Below are positions 14,360 to 25,979 of a stretch of 64,000 nucleotides of DNA, piece by piece. Source of the stretch: Hermatobates lingyangjiaoensis (taxonomy: Eukaryota > Arthropoda > Insecta > Hemiptera > Hermatobatidae). The notes beneath the pieces are model-generated. The model searched no databases, was not told the DNA's origin, and saw nothing but the letters and a program-made list of their open reading frames with translations. The first letter of the stretch is position 1; the number at the start of each line of letters is the position of its first letter. The stretch spans positions 13,355,001 to 13,419,000 of the forward strand of contig JAPFBL010000084.1 in NCBI GenBank assembly GCA_026182355.1. Direction: 5' to 3'. A program made the position numbers and the translations under genes.

Positions 14360-14924
14360 ATTAGTTAATAAGGCTTTAATCACAGGAATGAAAAAAAAAT
14401 TACATATTATATATGAATAATATTACGATTAAAAAAAACAGGAAGTAATTATGAAATCAATCAAGAAAAAATAAGATAATCAATATAATACGTTTATAAA
14501 GCATATATACGTTTATTCGAAATCCATTTATTTATTGCTTTTGAAAAATAGTTGAGGCTTACAAAAAGTTTCTTACAATTATGTCTCATTAAACAGAAGA
14601 CCTATCCTGATTGTAATTAATTTTGAAATTTGTATTCAGTAACAGTTCATGTATTTACAAAAATCAAATTATTGAATACGTAAATTTTAAGTTATTTGTT
14701 AAGGGGAAAATCTGTCAAATAGTAAAATATTAGAAAAATGGAACAAACTTGGTGGCACTTAATATCAATAGGAGATTTTAGTAGGGAACCTTTCGACAGA
14801 GAAACCTCCTAGGTAAACAAGTAGGTGCTTAAAGTTATTATTTCTTAAAATTAATATCACATTAGTAACAATGAATAAATACTTAATTATTAATTAAAAT
14901 CGTGTTGTGAGTCTAGTGTAAACA

Positions 14925-17900
14925 ATGAAGGTTCACCTCAATCAAGCAGAACAGTTGAAATCTGCATTGATTAACAATGATATAATTATAAAGCGTTTGA
15001 TTCAGGTTCGTTTCAATTTTTTTTGGACTAAAGCATATGTATATATAATATTATATATGTTTTATATAATAGTGTCTTTTAAACATCTTACAGGAAATTT
15101 ATAACTGTGATAATCAAGATCATTTGAATGAACTGAATGCTGAAGGAAGAGAGAAACTGACAACGTTAAAAAACCAGATAGATAATCTAGAGGCTTATTC
15201 ACAAGAGAATTCAGATGAATGGCTTAAAACTGAGGCTGATAATTTTCGGAAACAATATTATAGGTGTGTATTAAAGGTTTTTAAGTCGTTATACCTCTGG
15301 TATCCTTAATTGAATTATTGCAGCTTTTACTAAATTTATTCCTTAATTTGTTGCTTTTCAACTGATTTAGGCTTCATTGTGCTAACCTTTGCTGTCCATA
15401 TGGTCATCGAAATATATTAAGATAATACAAATTTTGTATTAAGATAATACAAACAAATCCTTACTAGTTTTTTGGAATATTATTTAATTAAGTGTGTATA
15501 CATGATAATATATTTAAACTAAGGTCCTATTAAATAAGTTCTAAAATATGGGAGTAGACTTTCTAATCGGTTTCAAAGTTATGTCCCAGGTCTTAACATG
15601 ACTTGGATACTCTTACATGTCTATTATTCTTATCAATACAGTGTAAACCCCTGTAATATATTGGAATTGTAGAGAATTAAAGTCGAACTTATTGAAAGGT
15701 TTTTAAAATATAAGGAAGGAGGTTTAAATTAGGCATAGTTGACTGTTCATTCAGCATGCCGACTGATAGGTGAGCCGTTGTATAGTTGTCTATCACATGC
15801 TGCATATCGCCTGGTGTCAATAGTATTTTTTCCTCATATATTTGGTTACCAACCGAACGATCTGAGGGAGACAAAAAATTGTTTATACCTTGTGCATATT
15901 AATAATATATTGATTTAAAACTATTACAGCTTATATTATTATCCTATATAACTTCTGGAGAATATTAACTTGTATATGAAACTTGCAAACTTCTCATTAA
16001 AAATACTATCAACCTATCGCAAGTCCAAGAAAGTGTAATGAACAAAAAAGTTATAAATTTTAGAAGCTGCTACAAAATTAAAAAAAATATGCTTCACAGA
16101 AAATTTGGGGCCATTATAAACAAATACTTATATATGTTAACTTTTACAACACATGTTAACTTTGTGGTAATCACAATATAAATATCTCAATGAAAATATT
16201 ATTTTTCTCACGTTTTTTTAGCACATTCGGTGCCTTCAAAAAAGCAAATGTGGAAGCAATGCTGGCTATAGCAAAGGCTCAAAAGAAGGATCTGTTTCAG
16301 GAAAGTGGAGAGCAAGTTTTATTGAGGCGAAGGTATTAGCATCTTTTCTATAGTTTTGATAACTTTTATTTTCATGAAAGTACTTAAAACAAATAACTTT
16401 ATCTATAGATGGTGATCTTTTTAGTGATGCCTCTATAATGTTTAATGGGATAGTTGTGGGATATCTTTCAATTACTTTTCGAAATTTTTGATGTGAAGAA
16501 ATTATCCAAATGGAAATGAAATCTGTAGCTTCATTGTCAGGAATTAGTGACCCTGCATTGACTTTGTCATATTAGTGTAACTTTTTATGTTTTATATATA
16601 TATGTTATATTATGTAATTGTAATACATAATGATTATTATAATTAAAATCCAATGGTCTTTACCAAAATAGAATATAAAAGCATTATGGAACTCTGAGTG
16701 AGTGTAGTTTTCTTGTTGGTTTCTCATGTACGTTGGGTTCGATTTACATAAACTTCATTCTGTATTTATACTAACATTAACTTATATAAATAAGAGATAA
16801 ACAAAATTAGTCATAACCTTTTTTATAATTTGCAATATCAAATACATGAATTAAAGTTGAGTGAAATAAAAATATAAGCCCTAGTACTGGTTTAATTGAT
16901 AGAGAGTTTCAGATTTTTTTTCTTATACTACTATTTTCTCCATCTTATTTGGATAAGTCAAGTTGGCGCGTAAGTAAATTCGTATTTTAAATAGTAAGGA
17001 AATATCTTTATTAGATAAGTGCAAACAAAGGACTAACTCCGTGTGGTTGGAGATGTCCTTATCTCTCTTTCCACGTCAACGTAGTCTGAGTGGAAGATAC
17101 TAACCCTAGTCAAAAGAAAAAAAATACACTAATTTAATAAAATGTTCTGAAATATACTGTTGAAATGAAAATGTTTCAACAAAAATGTCCTTGTAGAATA
17201 CAAATCCTCTGAGGATCAGTCTGGTAACAGCACTCCCTTAAGGACTAACAGATTTTTCGCTCACCGTAGTCTCTTTCCATACTTTCAACGAATGTCCTCC
17301 TGGTGTGCAGTCACAAACTTGGTTGGGTTAGTTCCCACTGACCACAGCTGCACACGAAACCTGGTTAAGAGTTGCAAGATCTGAGAGGTTCTCAGGAAAG
17401 GATGTTCTGATTTATGCCGGCGCTGCAGATTGATCTGGTAGACAAAATCACCTACACAAAATGTTGTTTTAGGAGTTTACAAACTTAAACTGCCATAAAA
17501 TAAATTTTTCCCGTGCTCTCTTCCTCATCCTCAACTTCGTCCATCTTTCAACATATCCCCCGTCTCTCCTTCAAAAAGCCCCGTAATTTAGGTAACCTGT
17601 TCTCTCATAGAACTGACAACACCCTCAGACCCATAGGTGATCGCGGTGGCACGCAACGGTGTGGCCGACCCCGCTGCCTCACTTGCCCCATCATCAATCC
17701 GGAACCTTTCTTCTCTAATCCCAGCAATAGCTTTCAAGTCCCTCCCAACACCTCTTGCACAATCACGAACTGCGTCTACCGCTTGGAATGTGTCCAGTGC
17801 GGTGCATTCTATATTGGTCTTTCCTTCAATATGCTTAGCATCCGCATGAATGAATACAGGGATTCCGTCAGGCAACGCAGTAACCTGCCTGTTGCTATCC

Positions 17901-20900
17901 ACGCAAAGAATCATGACCTTACTTTTAATGACTGTTTTGGAGTCCAAATACTCAAGTTAATAGGCACTGATGAAAAAAGATTAACTTTGAGAGCCTCTGA
18001 AGAGGCTCACATTTGGTTACTTCTCACCTGGCCTCAACCAGGTGAATCGTAAATTCCTCGATTACGGTGGAATGGAGTCGTTTACGGGGGATCAGCTTGC
18101 AGCGCATCGAGCGACTTGGATTTGAGACTACCGCCTGGAACCCTCAGTTGAATTCCACTGGTATACGTGAACGGACGTACCTCCTCTTCCCTTCTACTCT
18201 CTTCCTGACAACGAATTTCAGTTCGAAATATCGATCCAGTAAGTTTTCTCGTTTCTTCTATGTATTGTCTTTTTCATTTGTATATATATATAACGAAGCA
18301 TGAAATTGGCATGAAGATTTTAAAAACACACACACACACATATATATGTATATATATAAATCAAAATATTAAAACGGTCCAAACCGGACAGATATATAAA
18401 TGAAAAAAGACAACAAATAGAAGAAGCGAGAAAACTTACTGGGTCGATATTTCGAACTGAAGTTCGTCGTCGGGGAGAAGAAGGGAAGAGGAAGAGGCAC
18501 GTGCGTCCACTCGCAGGAGCAAAGTGAGTAGCCCTTTGCTCCTGCGAGTGGACGCACGTGCCTCTTCCTCTTCCCTTCTTCTCCCTGACGACGAACTTCA
18601 GTTCAAAATATCGACCCAGTAAGTTTTCTCGCTTCTTCTATTTGTTGTCTTTTTTCATTTATATATGTATATATATATATATGTGTGTGTGTTTTTAAAA
18701 TCTTCATGCCAATTTCATGCTTCGTTACCTTTTTAGAGAGTTTCTCCAGTGTCCTGCATGCTCTTCTGAGTTGCTAAGGGAATAAAAAAATCAACTGGCC
18801 AAAACTTTTTCCTTTGTATTTACACATTCTGACACTATTTGTATCTGAGAGGTACAACTAACTAACCATAGTCTTAAATAAAATAACGGCATGTTTCGGT
18901 CTCGTAGTCCATCCTCAGGCTAGCTTACGACTAAAGTATAAAGTAAATTACAATCTAATGTCACATCATGTGAGAGTGAATTCACAAACTGAACTATTAC
19001 TCGTTGCGGGTTGAGACTTCTGTGGGGGGGGGGGGGGGGGGTCGTTTCAGATATATAGTAGGTCATTCACTGTAATGCCTCGCACTAAGTATTGGCATTT
19101 GCTACTAACCTTAGAACTCTGATAAAATTTAAACTTTGATTATATATCTGGGGCTTTCTCTAGAATATACAATGCTTCTATTATTTGTAATCTTCTTTCA
19201 TCGTTTTCTCTTGCTATTATTTTTGTGTTATATACAAGAGTTTGACGGTTTATTTTGAATTTATGTATTTACTACATAAATTGCGGTTCTTTGGCGCTCC
19301 TGAAGAGATGTGCATAGTGAGGCGCCTTGACAAGGTTGTTGTGGTGGATCCGATATATAAAAGATTGCGGAACTCACAGTTTCCGTTTGGGCATGTGAAC
19401 TCATATATCAGATTCGTTTGTCGAAGGGGCTCATGGTTTCTTGAGTTGTTTCCACCTTAATGAGGTGGATCGTGGTTCTGCTGTTATATTAAACAATAAT
19501 GTTTTCTTTGTCTTCTATTTTTTTGCAATGAATATTGTTTCTTATAATGGTCTTTAGAACTCGCTCGTCTGTTTTGTAGCTTTCAGAATATTGGTGTTAT
19601 AGAAGATTTAAAATATTCGAACAAAACTCTATACTGAAATTTACATATGAACTTCGAAATAAAAAATAAAAATAAAACAAAAATAAAGTTTATCAGGACT
19701 TGGTCAGTTCTTCAGGTTCAAATTAAGCTCCATTGCCAACGTTTCGGTGTTTATTTAATACCTTTTTCATAGGCCTACAAAACAGAGGAAATATAAGGAA
19801 TAATTCCTTATACAAATAAGAAATTACAACAGAAATTTTGACAATAGATTAGTGAGAAAACTTAAAGAAGTTAAAATTTTTGATACAGAAAAACTAAGTA
19901 TTCCATTAAAGATTTTTTACAAGATAGATATAGTCTGCGGCTTTTAATAACAACTGTCTAGTTTGAATAAACACGTGACACTGAACTGAAAAACAAGCAA
20001 GGCAACCAAATTTCACCAGACAACCAAAAAGTCACTAAAACAATTTTGCATCGATCAACAATGTTTAACTTAACACTCCCGAATAAATACTATATGAATT
20101 TGAAATGTCACGTCTATAATTTACGGATGACTGATTCTTTCTAATAGAAAGAGGTTTAATTTGAACCTGAAGAACTGATCGAGTCCTGGTAAACTTTAGT
20201 TTTCTTCCTATTCCACGGTCAATACTTTTATCAATATATATATATAATCAATGATCAAACCACAATAAGAAAATGGGAAAACAAGACTAAGATCTTTCAA
20301 CTGTAACAAGCGTTCTTTGTCCTTCGTTACGGTTGAAAGATCTCAGTCTTGTTTTCCCATTTTCTTATTGTGGTTTGATCATTGATTGTTATTTCACGTG
20401 TTTATGTGAAATCTTTATATATATATAAATATAAAAATTGAATTTTATTTTTGTAAAAAATTATTATTACTATTATTGATTGGTTAATCAATTAATACAT
20501 TAATTGATTGTTGCTGAAGATATAATTTTTTGTTTCGTTATTTTATTATTTTTTATCTTTTATGTGTTTCATTTTTTCATTTGTTTCCTTCCCCCTCCCA
20601 TCCCACTGGGTGGTGGTATCGCTGAGTTGTAACGATTATAAGGTTGGATTTCAGTTACCGCCCTGCCTCCATGCGGGTTTCATCTTATCCTGATAACAAT
20701 TGTAATATAGAAGGCGAATTGACAAGATTGTTACTCCGAAATTACTTCTGTAAGCAAACCAAAGAGGAAGTAGTATTCTTCTTCTTCGAGATAATAGAAA
20801 GAAGACCATTCAGTTTTTGTAATGTTGTATTTATACAAAATATTCATTTAACTTTTTTTTCGTGATTCATCCACCTAATATTATTCAATAATTCTTTTTG

Positions 20901-23830
20901 GTTTAAAATGACGATCAAAAAGATAATTTACAGTTTTATGCATTCACATATAATAATCTGTCTTGTTACTTGGAACTATATAATTATAATGAAGTAGTTT
21001 AGTTGGTACCGTACAATAATGTGTGAATGACCTTAATACGATAATGCTGTATAGAAAATCGGTGTCAGTTTGGTATATTTACATAATAAAATATCATCGA
21101 AGAAAGTTGGTGGTAAAAAACGTTTAATGGCTCAGAAATTGCTTAATATTGTATTCTTTGATTGATACTCCTTTTTTACTTCAATTTTTATTTCTGTTAT
21201 GTTGTAGGAGTGATTTAATTTTTTAGGAAATTATTTAAGAATTCTGTATTAGTAGTGGGAATTTTATTTTTGTGCATGGTGTTCAACCAAGTATGGCCTT
21301 TGTTTTATGTTTTAGAAATAAAGGAAGAGCGAACCTCGTCAAAATGTCTAATGGAATAACCAATCAGTTACTATCAATTAGCCGTCAACTTGCAGATATT
21401 AATGAAAGAAGTAGTGAGACACTGGGTTCCTTAAGTAAGTACTACATTTGCTTACCATTTCTTTGTCACTGAAATATATTTAACTGATAGGAAAGCGTTT
21501 TTATTTCACTTAAGAGAGTTTATGTACTTTTAGTTTTTTCCTTGAATGATGAAATTGTAAGGTTTAACTTCTACAGGTGTTATTTATTTGAGTTAAATGT
21601 GGTGGTATCAATAATGCTTTGTTATTTGAAACCATCCATTTAAGCATTTGAAGAATAAAATAACACCTCAACAAATTCTACATCAAATTTTAAAATTAAA
21701 AAATATGGGGACTTTTAGAAGTTTTGGGAACATTTAAAGTCCTAATGTCTGCTGATCGAGAAGGTCATTAAGTAGAAGGAAAGTAAATACGACCCTAGCC
21801 AGATGAACAGGGGAAATGCTTAGAACAAGGAAAGTAGAAATCATTATAGGTCAAGAAACTATATGATAACTACCATGAAAGGTTGTCCACAAAGAGGAGT
21901 ATTATCCAATATGCCTCTATATTTTGACCAATATACCTAGATGATATGGGTAGAGTTTTTTGAATTCTAAAAGAACTTCTAAGCTTACCTTGTACCAAAG
22001 AAGCAATTAGGAGGGGTATAAGGAAAACTTTGGAGAAAATGTGATCCACACACACTATACAAGAACTCTTTAGATATGAGGATAGGGAAAACAGGAAGAA
22101 ATATTGGGATTCTCCACAAGTACATAGAAAATCAAAGATATTTCTTGACAAGTTTGAGAATAAGCAAATCTTGTACTTGTGGAAAGGAGCAGGAAATAAT
22201 CTAAGGATCTTGACCGGATTTCTAAGGGGTCACTACAAACTTAATGGTTATCTGTGAAGAATAGGCGTGACCAATGATGGTTTGTGCAGAAAGGAAATCC
22301 ATATTCAGATAGCATGGTAAATTTATGAAGACTGGGTGTTTGTACTTAGCTAAGAGAACTGTATCAACTTCAGTTGATAGGGTTGCGCGATTTCGAACTA
22401 CCTTAGAGCAGAGTCTCCGTAATCGATTAGAAGAGTCAGTAGGGAACTTTTGATTCCTACAACGACTGTATGGCGTGCCTTAAATAACAACGACTAATTT
22501 AATAACAGACATTAATAACAACGACTGCACATAACAGTCCGCACTCACTATTGTTAATCCAACAGTTGTAGGATACCGATAAACCAGTTCATCGTGTCTT
22601 TTGCATTGAAGAGAAGTATGAAGATTACGGATTTTAATCGGCTTGTTTAGTGATGTGGTAGCCTTCCACGTAAATGACAAAGTTACAAGCATAACACGCG
22701 TACATGGGCACTGAGAACCTACATTATATTCTTGAACATCAGCGAGATTCCTGAAGGTGACTGTTTTCTGTGTTATGTTCAAGAAAGCTGCCTACGAATT
22801 ATTCTTCTTTAGAGGAGCAGAAGACAACGGCGAATCTCGACATGTTGGAAACTGGCAATGATAAATAAGTTGAGTGAGGAGGATTCTGTTGAGTGACGAC
22901 TTCATTTTAAAACAGGATAGAGTACCACTACACTGGAGTCCCATGGTTAGATAGTATCTGAACACCACATTCGGCAAGCAGATGGATTGAATTGCCTGGG
23001 CGTGATTATGGCGTTCCCATGCCCAAGGCCTCCAGGTCTCACATCCTGCGATTCCTTTTTATGGCAGTTTGTGAAAGGAATGGCTTTTGTGGCTCCCCTT
23101 CCTAAAGACGTGGATGGACTGAAGACCTGAATAGCCAGAAGCTGTTGCAACCATCGAAAACACAATGCTGGAATGTTTTTGGCAAGAATTGAACTATCGA
23201 CTTGATGTGTGCAGTTTCATCAACGGTGCTCATATTGAAAAGCTTTCAACATTCCATAAACCAAAATTTAAATTACGGGCTTTAGGAGTGTATCAATGAC
23301 GTTTCTATATTATGAATAGTTCTCGAGATATTCAAGTCGAAATGTGCCCAAGACTTGTAGAATACATAGTATTTTTCTGTGTATACTAGATGCTGGTATG
23401 TTATTTTTTTGGTGGCACTGATTATTTTTGATAACTCAGTTTCAAGTTAGTAAGAGTGAATATTTCACAATGAGCCATTAAATTCATCCTTTAATTTTTT
23501 TGTTGATAGTTGGTAGTTTTGGGAACAACTTATCATAATATGTTGCAACATTTTCAGTTTTTAAAGTTTTTTAAAAATTTTTAGAAAATGATATATTTGT
23601 TTAACGTCTTATGTTTATTAACAATTGTCTTCATTGTTTCAGCTGATGCAGTTCATATGGTTGATTCATCTAAGACTGAGCTTCAAGAAACACAGTCAAT
23701 GATAGCCCAGTCGGGAAAATTACTTGATAAATTTTCAAGACGACAAATAACTGATAAATTAATCATAATTTTAGGAATAGCTTTCTTTGTAGCGTGCTGT
23801 GTTTATATAATAAGGAAAAGAGTTTTTTGA
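14925..23830 (+). CDS. BNIP1: BNIP1/Sec20, ER-Golgi retrograde SNARE
   Basis: Five exons: 14925-15005, 15094-15263, 16222-16332, 21316-21434 and 23643-23830. Together they give 669 nt and 222 residues, against 228 in human BNIP1. All junctions have AG/GT and the phases fit. The N-terminal half is helical and charged. Exon 3 holds the FKKAN...LLRRR segment matching the family's WRKAN...LLRQRK. Exon 4 begins the SNARE helix. Exon 5 gives SGKLLDKFSRRQITDKL, then a C-terminal membrane anchor (LIIILGIAFFVACCVYII) and a short basic lumenal tail. The protein is known as an ER t-SNARE that, with syntaxin-18 and USE1, receives COPI vesicles. Intron 3 (16333-21315) and intron 4 (21435-23642) are filled with transposon remains. 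The start is the first ATG of exon 1. Confidence 0.87.
16615..17499. other. BNIP1 intron 3, left part
   Basis: AT-rich up to about 17030. A GC-richer stretch at 17035-17450 stands out but I recognise no domain or repeat end in it; it could be a fragment of an unidentified retroelement. Confidence 0.4.
17500..18290 (+). mobile_element. 5'-truncated Penelope-like element, GIY-YIG end
   Basis: The open frame 17513-18052 (179 codons, start assigned only by the frame's opening) is the C-terminal part of a Penelope-like element protein. It has a Cys-rich linker (C50, C55, C58) and then a GIY-YIG endonuclease: VYRLEC near residue 88, FYIGLS at 99-104, the catalytic-type Arg at 111, VAIHA at 127-131, and an EE pair near 163. 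The GIY motif itself has become VYR. The reverse transcriptase part is missing: a stop precedes the frame and sequence upstream is unrelated, so the copy is 5'-truncated as is common for these elements. The downstream region carries a hammerhead-like motif (18205-18240) and then a large inverted repeat. Confidence 0.85.
18205..18240 (+). ncRNA. Hammerhead-ribozyme-like motif at Penelope end
   Basis: CTGACAA, one spare base, a stem GAA(T)/TTC around a TTCA-type loop, then GAAATATC. This is the order of the hammerhead core (CUGANGA, stem II, GAAA, NUH), but CUGACAA departs from the consensus and the flanking strands pair poorly for stem I. Penelope-like elements are known to carry hammerhead ribozymes in their terminal repeats. 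This copy is probably inactive. Confidence 0.45.
18291..18727. repeat. Large inverted repeat next to Penelope copy
   Basis: The left arm starts TAACGAAGCATG at 18291 and its reverse complement ends at 18727. The innermost arms (about 18395-18532 and 18540-18660) are almost perfect complements around a centre of about 7 bases. Each arm contains a hammerhead-like core: on the minus strand near 18440-18485 and on the plus strand near 18585-18625. They are damaged differently, one in CUGACGA and the other in GAAA. The structure looks like two Penelope ends joined head to head with everything between them lost. Confidence 0.8.
18886..18922 (-). ncRNA. Hammerhead-like motif, isolated Penelope end
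   Basis: On the minus strand CTGAGGA is followed by a GG..CC stem with an AC-rich loop, then GAAACATGCC. The core order fits the Penelope-type hammerhead. No Penelope protein remains beside it, so it marks a small solo end. Confidence 0.4.
19024..19041 (+). repeat. Poly-G run of 18
   Basis: Eighteen consecutive G in otherwise AT-rich DNA. Run length in such a tract is unreliable in any assembly. Confidence 0.9.
19678..20203. repeat. Inverted-repeat element, Penelope-like ends
   Basis: The left end (19678-19722) and right end (20156-20203) are inverted copies with a few mismatches; both contain GAACCTGAAGAACTGA and TAAACTTTA-type sequence. Just inside the left arm, on the minus strand, CACCGAAACGTTGG (19737-19750) resembles the GAAACGTC segment of Penelope terminal repeats. 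The AT-rich interior encodes nothing. Probably a Penelope copy reduced to its ends. Confidence 0.55.
20246..20387. repeat. 62-base-arm hairpin, copy A
   Basis: Arms 20246-20308 and 20326-20387 are reverse complements with two or three mismatches around a 17-base loop. The outer part is shared with a second hairpin at 32327-32415. The right flank holds TTTCACGTG...GTGAAA, also present beside the second copy (inverted) and near 61054. These shared flanks suggest fold-back remains of one family, likely Penelope-derived. Confidence 0.8.
20388..21315 (+). other. BNIP1 intron 3, right part
   Basis: AT-rich intron with a moderately GC patch near 20590-20700. The open frames here resemble no known protein. 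It ends with a pyrimidine tract and AG at 21314-21315, the acceptor for exon 4. Confidence 0.5.
21700..22350 (+). pseudogene. Non-LTR element fossil (RT motif plus ORF2 tail)
   Basis: Near 21880 one frame reads GCPQRGVLSNM, matching the GxPQGxVLSPLLW block of non-LTR reverse transcriptases. Near 22200-22290 another reads LRILTGFLRGHYKLNGYL and then GVTNDGLCRK, matching the segment after RNase H that leads into the terminal Cys/His knuckle. The pieces between are too few for an intact element and stops are frequent. It lies in BNIP1 intron 4, on the same strand as the gene. Confidence 0.65.
22390..23250 (+). pseudogene. Tc1/mariner-like transposase fossil
   Basis: Several broken frames line up in order with insect DDE transposases of the kind ending in NGAHIE. 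A VWRAL-like start is near 22470, followed by the equivalent of FQQDGAPPHW near 22905 (read as LKQDRVPLHW). Next come the equivalent of SPDLTxCDFFLWG near 23020-23060 (LTSCDSFLW) and a clear YRLDVCSFINGAHIEK at 23195-23240. Many frameshifts and stops show it is long dead. It is a second insertion in BNIP1 intron 4. Confidence 0.65.
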
Positions 23831-23846
23831 CAGGTTGACGCCTTGG

Positions 23847-23852
23847 AATAAA
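23847..23852 (+). promoter_or_regulatory. BNIP1: Candidate poly(A) signal of BNIP1
   Basis: AATAAA only 17 bases after the stop codon. It is very close, so a later signal may be used instead. Confidence 0.4.
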
Positions 23853-24135
23853 AAAAATATAAGTACTGATAAAAAAAAGAGAGTAATTAATGTTGTATGT
23901 CTGCCCATCTTTGTGATTTATCCTAAAGTTACAATATTAATATCTTTTAGGTTATAAATTATACTAAAGAAGATATTAAAGAAAACTACACATCAATTAT
24001 GCATGTCCTCTTATAATTTATCACAGGTCTTATTGGCTCTCCTACCTTATGTACTTTGATTTGGGCTTTTAACCGAGGGGCATTTGGGTTCATGTTTATG
24101 TATTTATACTATAAATACGATATATATATATATAT

Positions 24136-24225
24136 CACGGGGAAGGTGAGGCAGTTGGCTGGTGAGGGGGAGGTGGGGGGAGAGGGTTCCAGGCAATTGG
24201 GTGCACAGGGTCGGGGGTAGGGGAA
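24136..24225 (+). other. G-rich tract with G-quadruplex pattern
   Basis: Between a TA repeat (about 24120-24135) and AT-rich DNA lies a strongly G-biased block. At 24199-24223 four G-runs (3, 3, 5 and 4 G) are separated by loops of 6, 2 and 2 bases, meeting the usual quadruplex pattern. More runs of 5-6 G stand at 24165-24185. It lies about 300 bases past the BNIP1 stop. Function unknown. Confidence 0.7.
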
Positions 24226-24439
24226 AGTACTCTGTATAAGTTTGCTGGAAATGTATATTTAGAAAAAATATATTGGTAATTAGCCATTTTTGCATTCTTA
24301 AATCAAGTTCAAAGCTGACTTTTCTGTATAATTTTAAATTTCAAAGCAGGAAATTTGAACTTTTTTAAATAATGGTATGAACTATTCGCCAAGAATAGTG
24401 AAAAAACTGGATATTAGTAAAAAACATAGAAGCCCTTCT

Positions 24440-25560
24440 ATAGGACGAAAAAGTTCATTCCAAAAACATCAATATTACCCAATAATAATGTCATTCATAA
24501 ACGTAAAAAAATCACCATCCAATATTAGGCTTTTGGAATGGTGCAACATATAGAACATTTTGTTAGACAAACCCATCATACCATGAAAAGAATCAGAAAT
24601 TATATGGTTGATATGCTCTATTGTCGTTGATTTTTTACATATAAGAATTTTATTCTTCTTACGGCACATATAAGTCGTTAAATCGTTTAAAAATAATTAT
24701 TATATCTCTAAAAATTATATTATTTCGGTGAATTCACTGAAAAAAATTCCAAGTCAATGTAAAAAAAATATCAAAAATTCGACAAGCATAGCAGGTGATC
24801 TCTTAGTCCAGGATAAACAAACAGTTTTTATAGATTTATTGCTCTTTGCCGTGATTGAAATTTCATGAATTTTTATTTATGAATTGCTAATTTTTTTATC
24901 CATATTTGGTCAAATTTTCATGATTTTTTAATGAGTCGTTTAGCGTTAAAAAACATTTTCTGAAAACAGAAATCGTACTTTAATGCCTCTTTGGTGAATG
25001 TAATTTTGAAAAAAATTATCTCAACTCATCCTCCACAACTGTTGATCCTCCACATTTTGATCCGTCAAACGGTATGGTTTGTATCGCTCTCACAAGCTTT
25101 GGGATTAAATTATAAGTCAAAATTTTTACATTTTATTGAAAAAAAATATTTCACGTTCTTTTAAAATTCTGAATATTTTTTTCGTTTATTGCATTTGTAA
25201 CCTCAAAGATAATGCCCAAATTTTAAAACTCTAGAATTAGCAGTTTAGGAGAAAAAAATGTTTTCTAAAAACCGGCTTTTGGCAAAAAAGTGACATTCCC
25301 GACATGCATAATTCCTCCCAAACAATAGGATCTTGTACACTATGGGACCCATTTTTTTGTAAAATATCAACTTGATCCATTAAAGATAGTAACAAACAAT
25401 ACTAGCATACTCACCCACCCACCCACAAACAGACATCATTGAAAAAACTTCATAAAACGACTTTTGGTCCCTCCAAACAAGTAATTCCGTCAAAATTTCG
25501 AGATCAATTTTTTTCACGATTACTATACTTTTCTTATAGTAAAGTAATAGAGAAGTTCAG
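24440..25560 (+). repeat. Dispersed repeat family, copy 3
   Basis: Closely matches 59700-60575 over its right two thirds; shared landmarks include GCAGGTGATCTCTTAGTC near 24790, CACCCACCCAC near 25417, CCGTCAAAATTTCGAGATC near 25487 and TTATAGTAAAGTAA at the end. The left third matches copy 1 (ATATTACCCA near 24470). There is no coding capacity. The class is unknown. Confidence 0.7.
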
Positions 25561-25979
25561 GAGGGATCATGAAAGAAAATTCAGGGGCGTTTTTCATGTC
25601 ATTTGTATGTTATTACTTAACTTAGTTGTTAGGGGTAGTGCAACAACACTAGTTGCCAGGTACTATTAAGTTCGTTCATATTATATCTCTCCTGGTTGAT
25701 TAAATAAAAAAATATCTGAAATATTCTACAATCAACTTTACTTTAGGTGGAAGTAATATCAAACTTGTTGACAATCAATTTAATTCTAGTTTGAATTTAT
25801 TGTTGCTGTCATGTAGAGGTAATATTAAACACTGGTAAAATATCAAATTAATAGATAATAAACTTAATGTCTTAATTTGATTTAATGTGGTTATATCCAT
25901 TTTGTCAGTTGTAACAAACTTCAAACCACTGATTTAGAGCAATGTTACTTGTAAATACAATTATTATTAAGGTAGGGTC

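Larger units (their letters stand above)
12151..16614 (+). repeat. Tandem duplication, unit 2 (4464 bp)
   Basis: Near-identical second copy of 7682-12150, continuous with the single-copy remainder of BNIP1 downstream. Because exon 3 of this unit is the nearer one to exon 4 at 21316, this copy is the more likely source of the working transcript. Either a very recent duplication or an unpurged second haplotype joined in assembly would look like this. Confidence 0.95.

Noticed and set aside
17588..17947. 119-codon minus-strand frame opposite the Penelope GIY-YIG region
   Set aside because: Shadow of the plus-strand endonuclease frame; no family resemblance of its own.
18369..18557. 62-codon frame inside the large inverted repeat
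   Set aside because: The sequence is a fold-back of a non-coding Penelope end; the frame is incidental.
23588..23830. Treating the 80-codon frame from 23588 as a separate small membrane protein
   Set aside because: The part from 23643 is BNIP1 exon 5 with matching phase and acceptor; the residues before it come from intron sequence.
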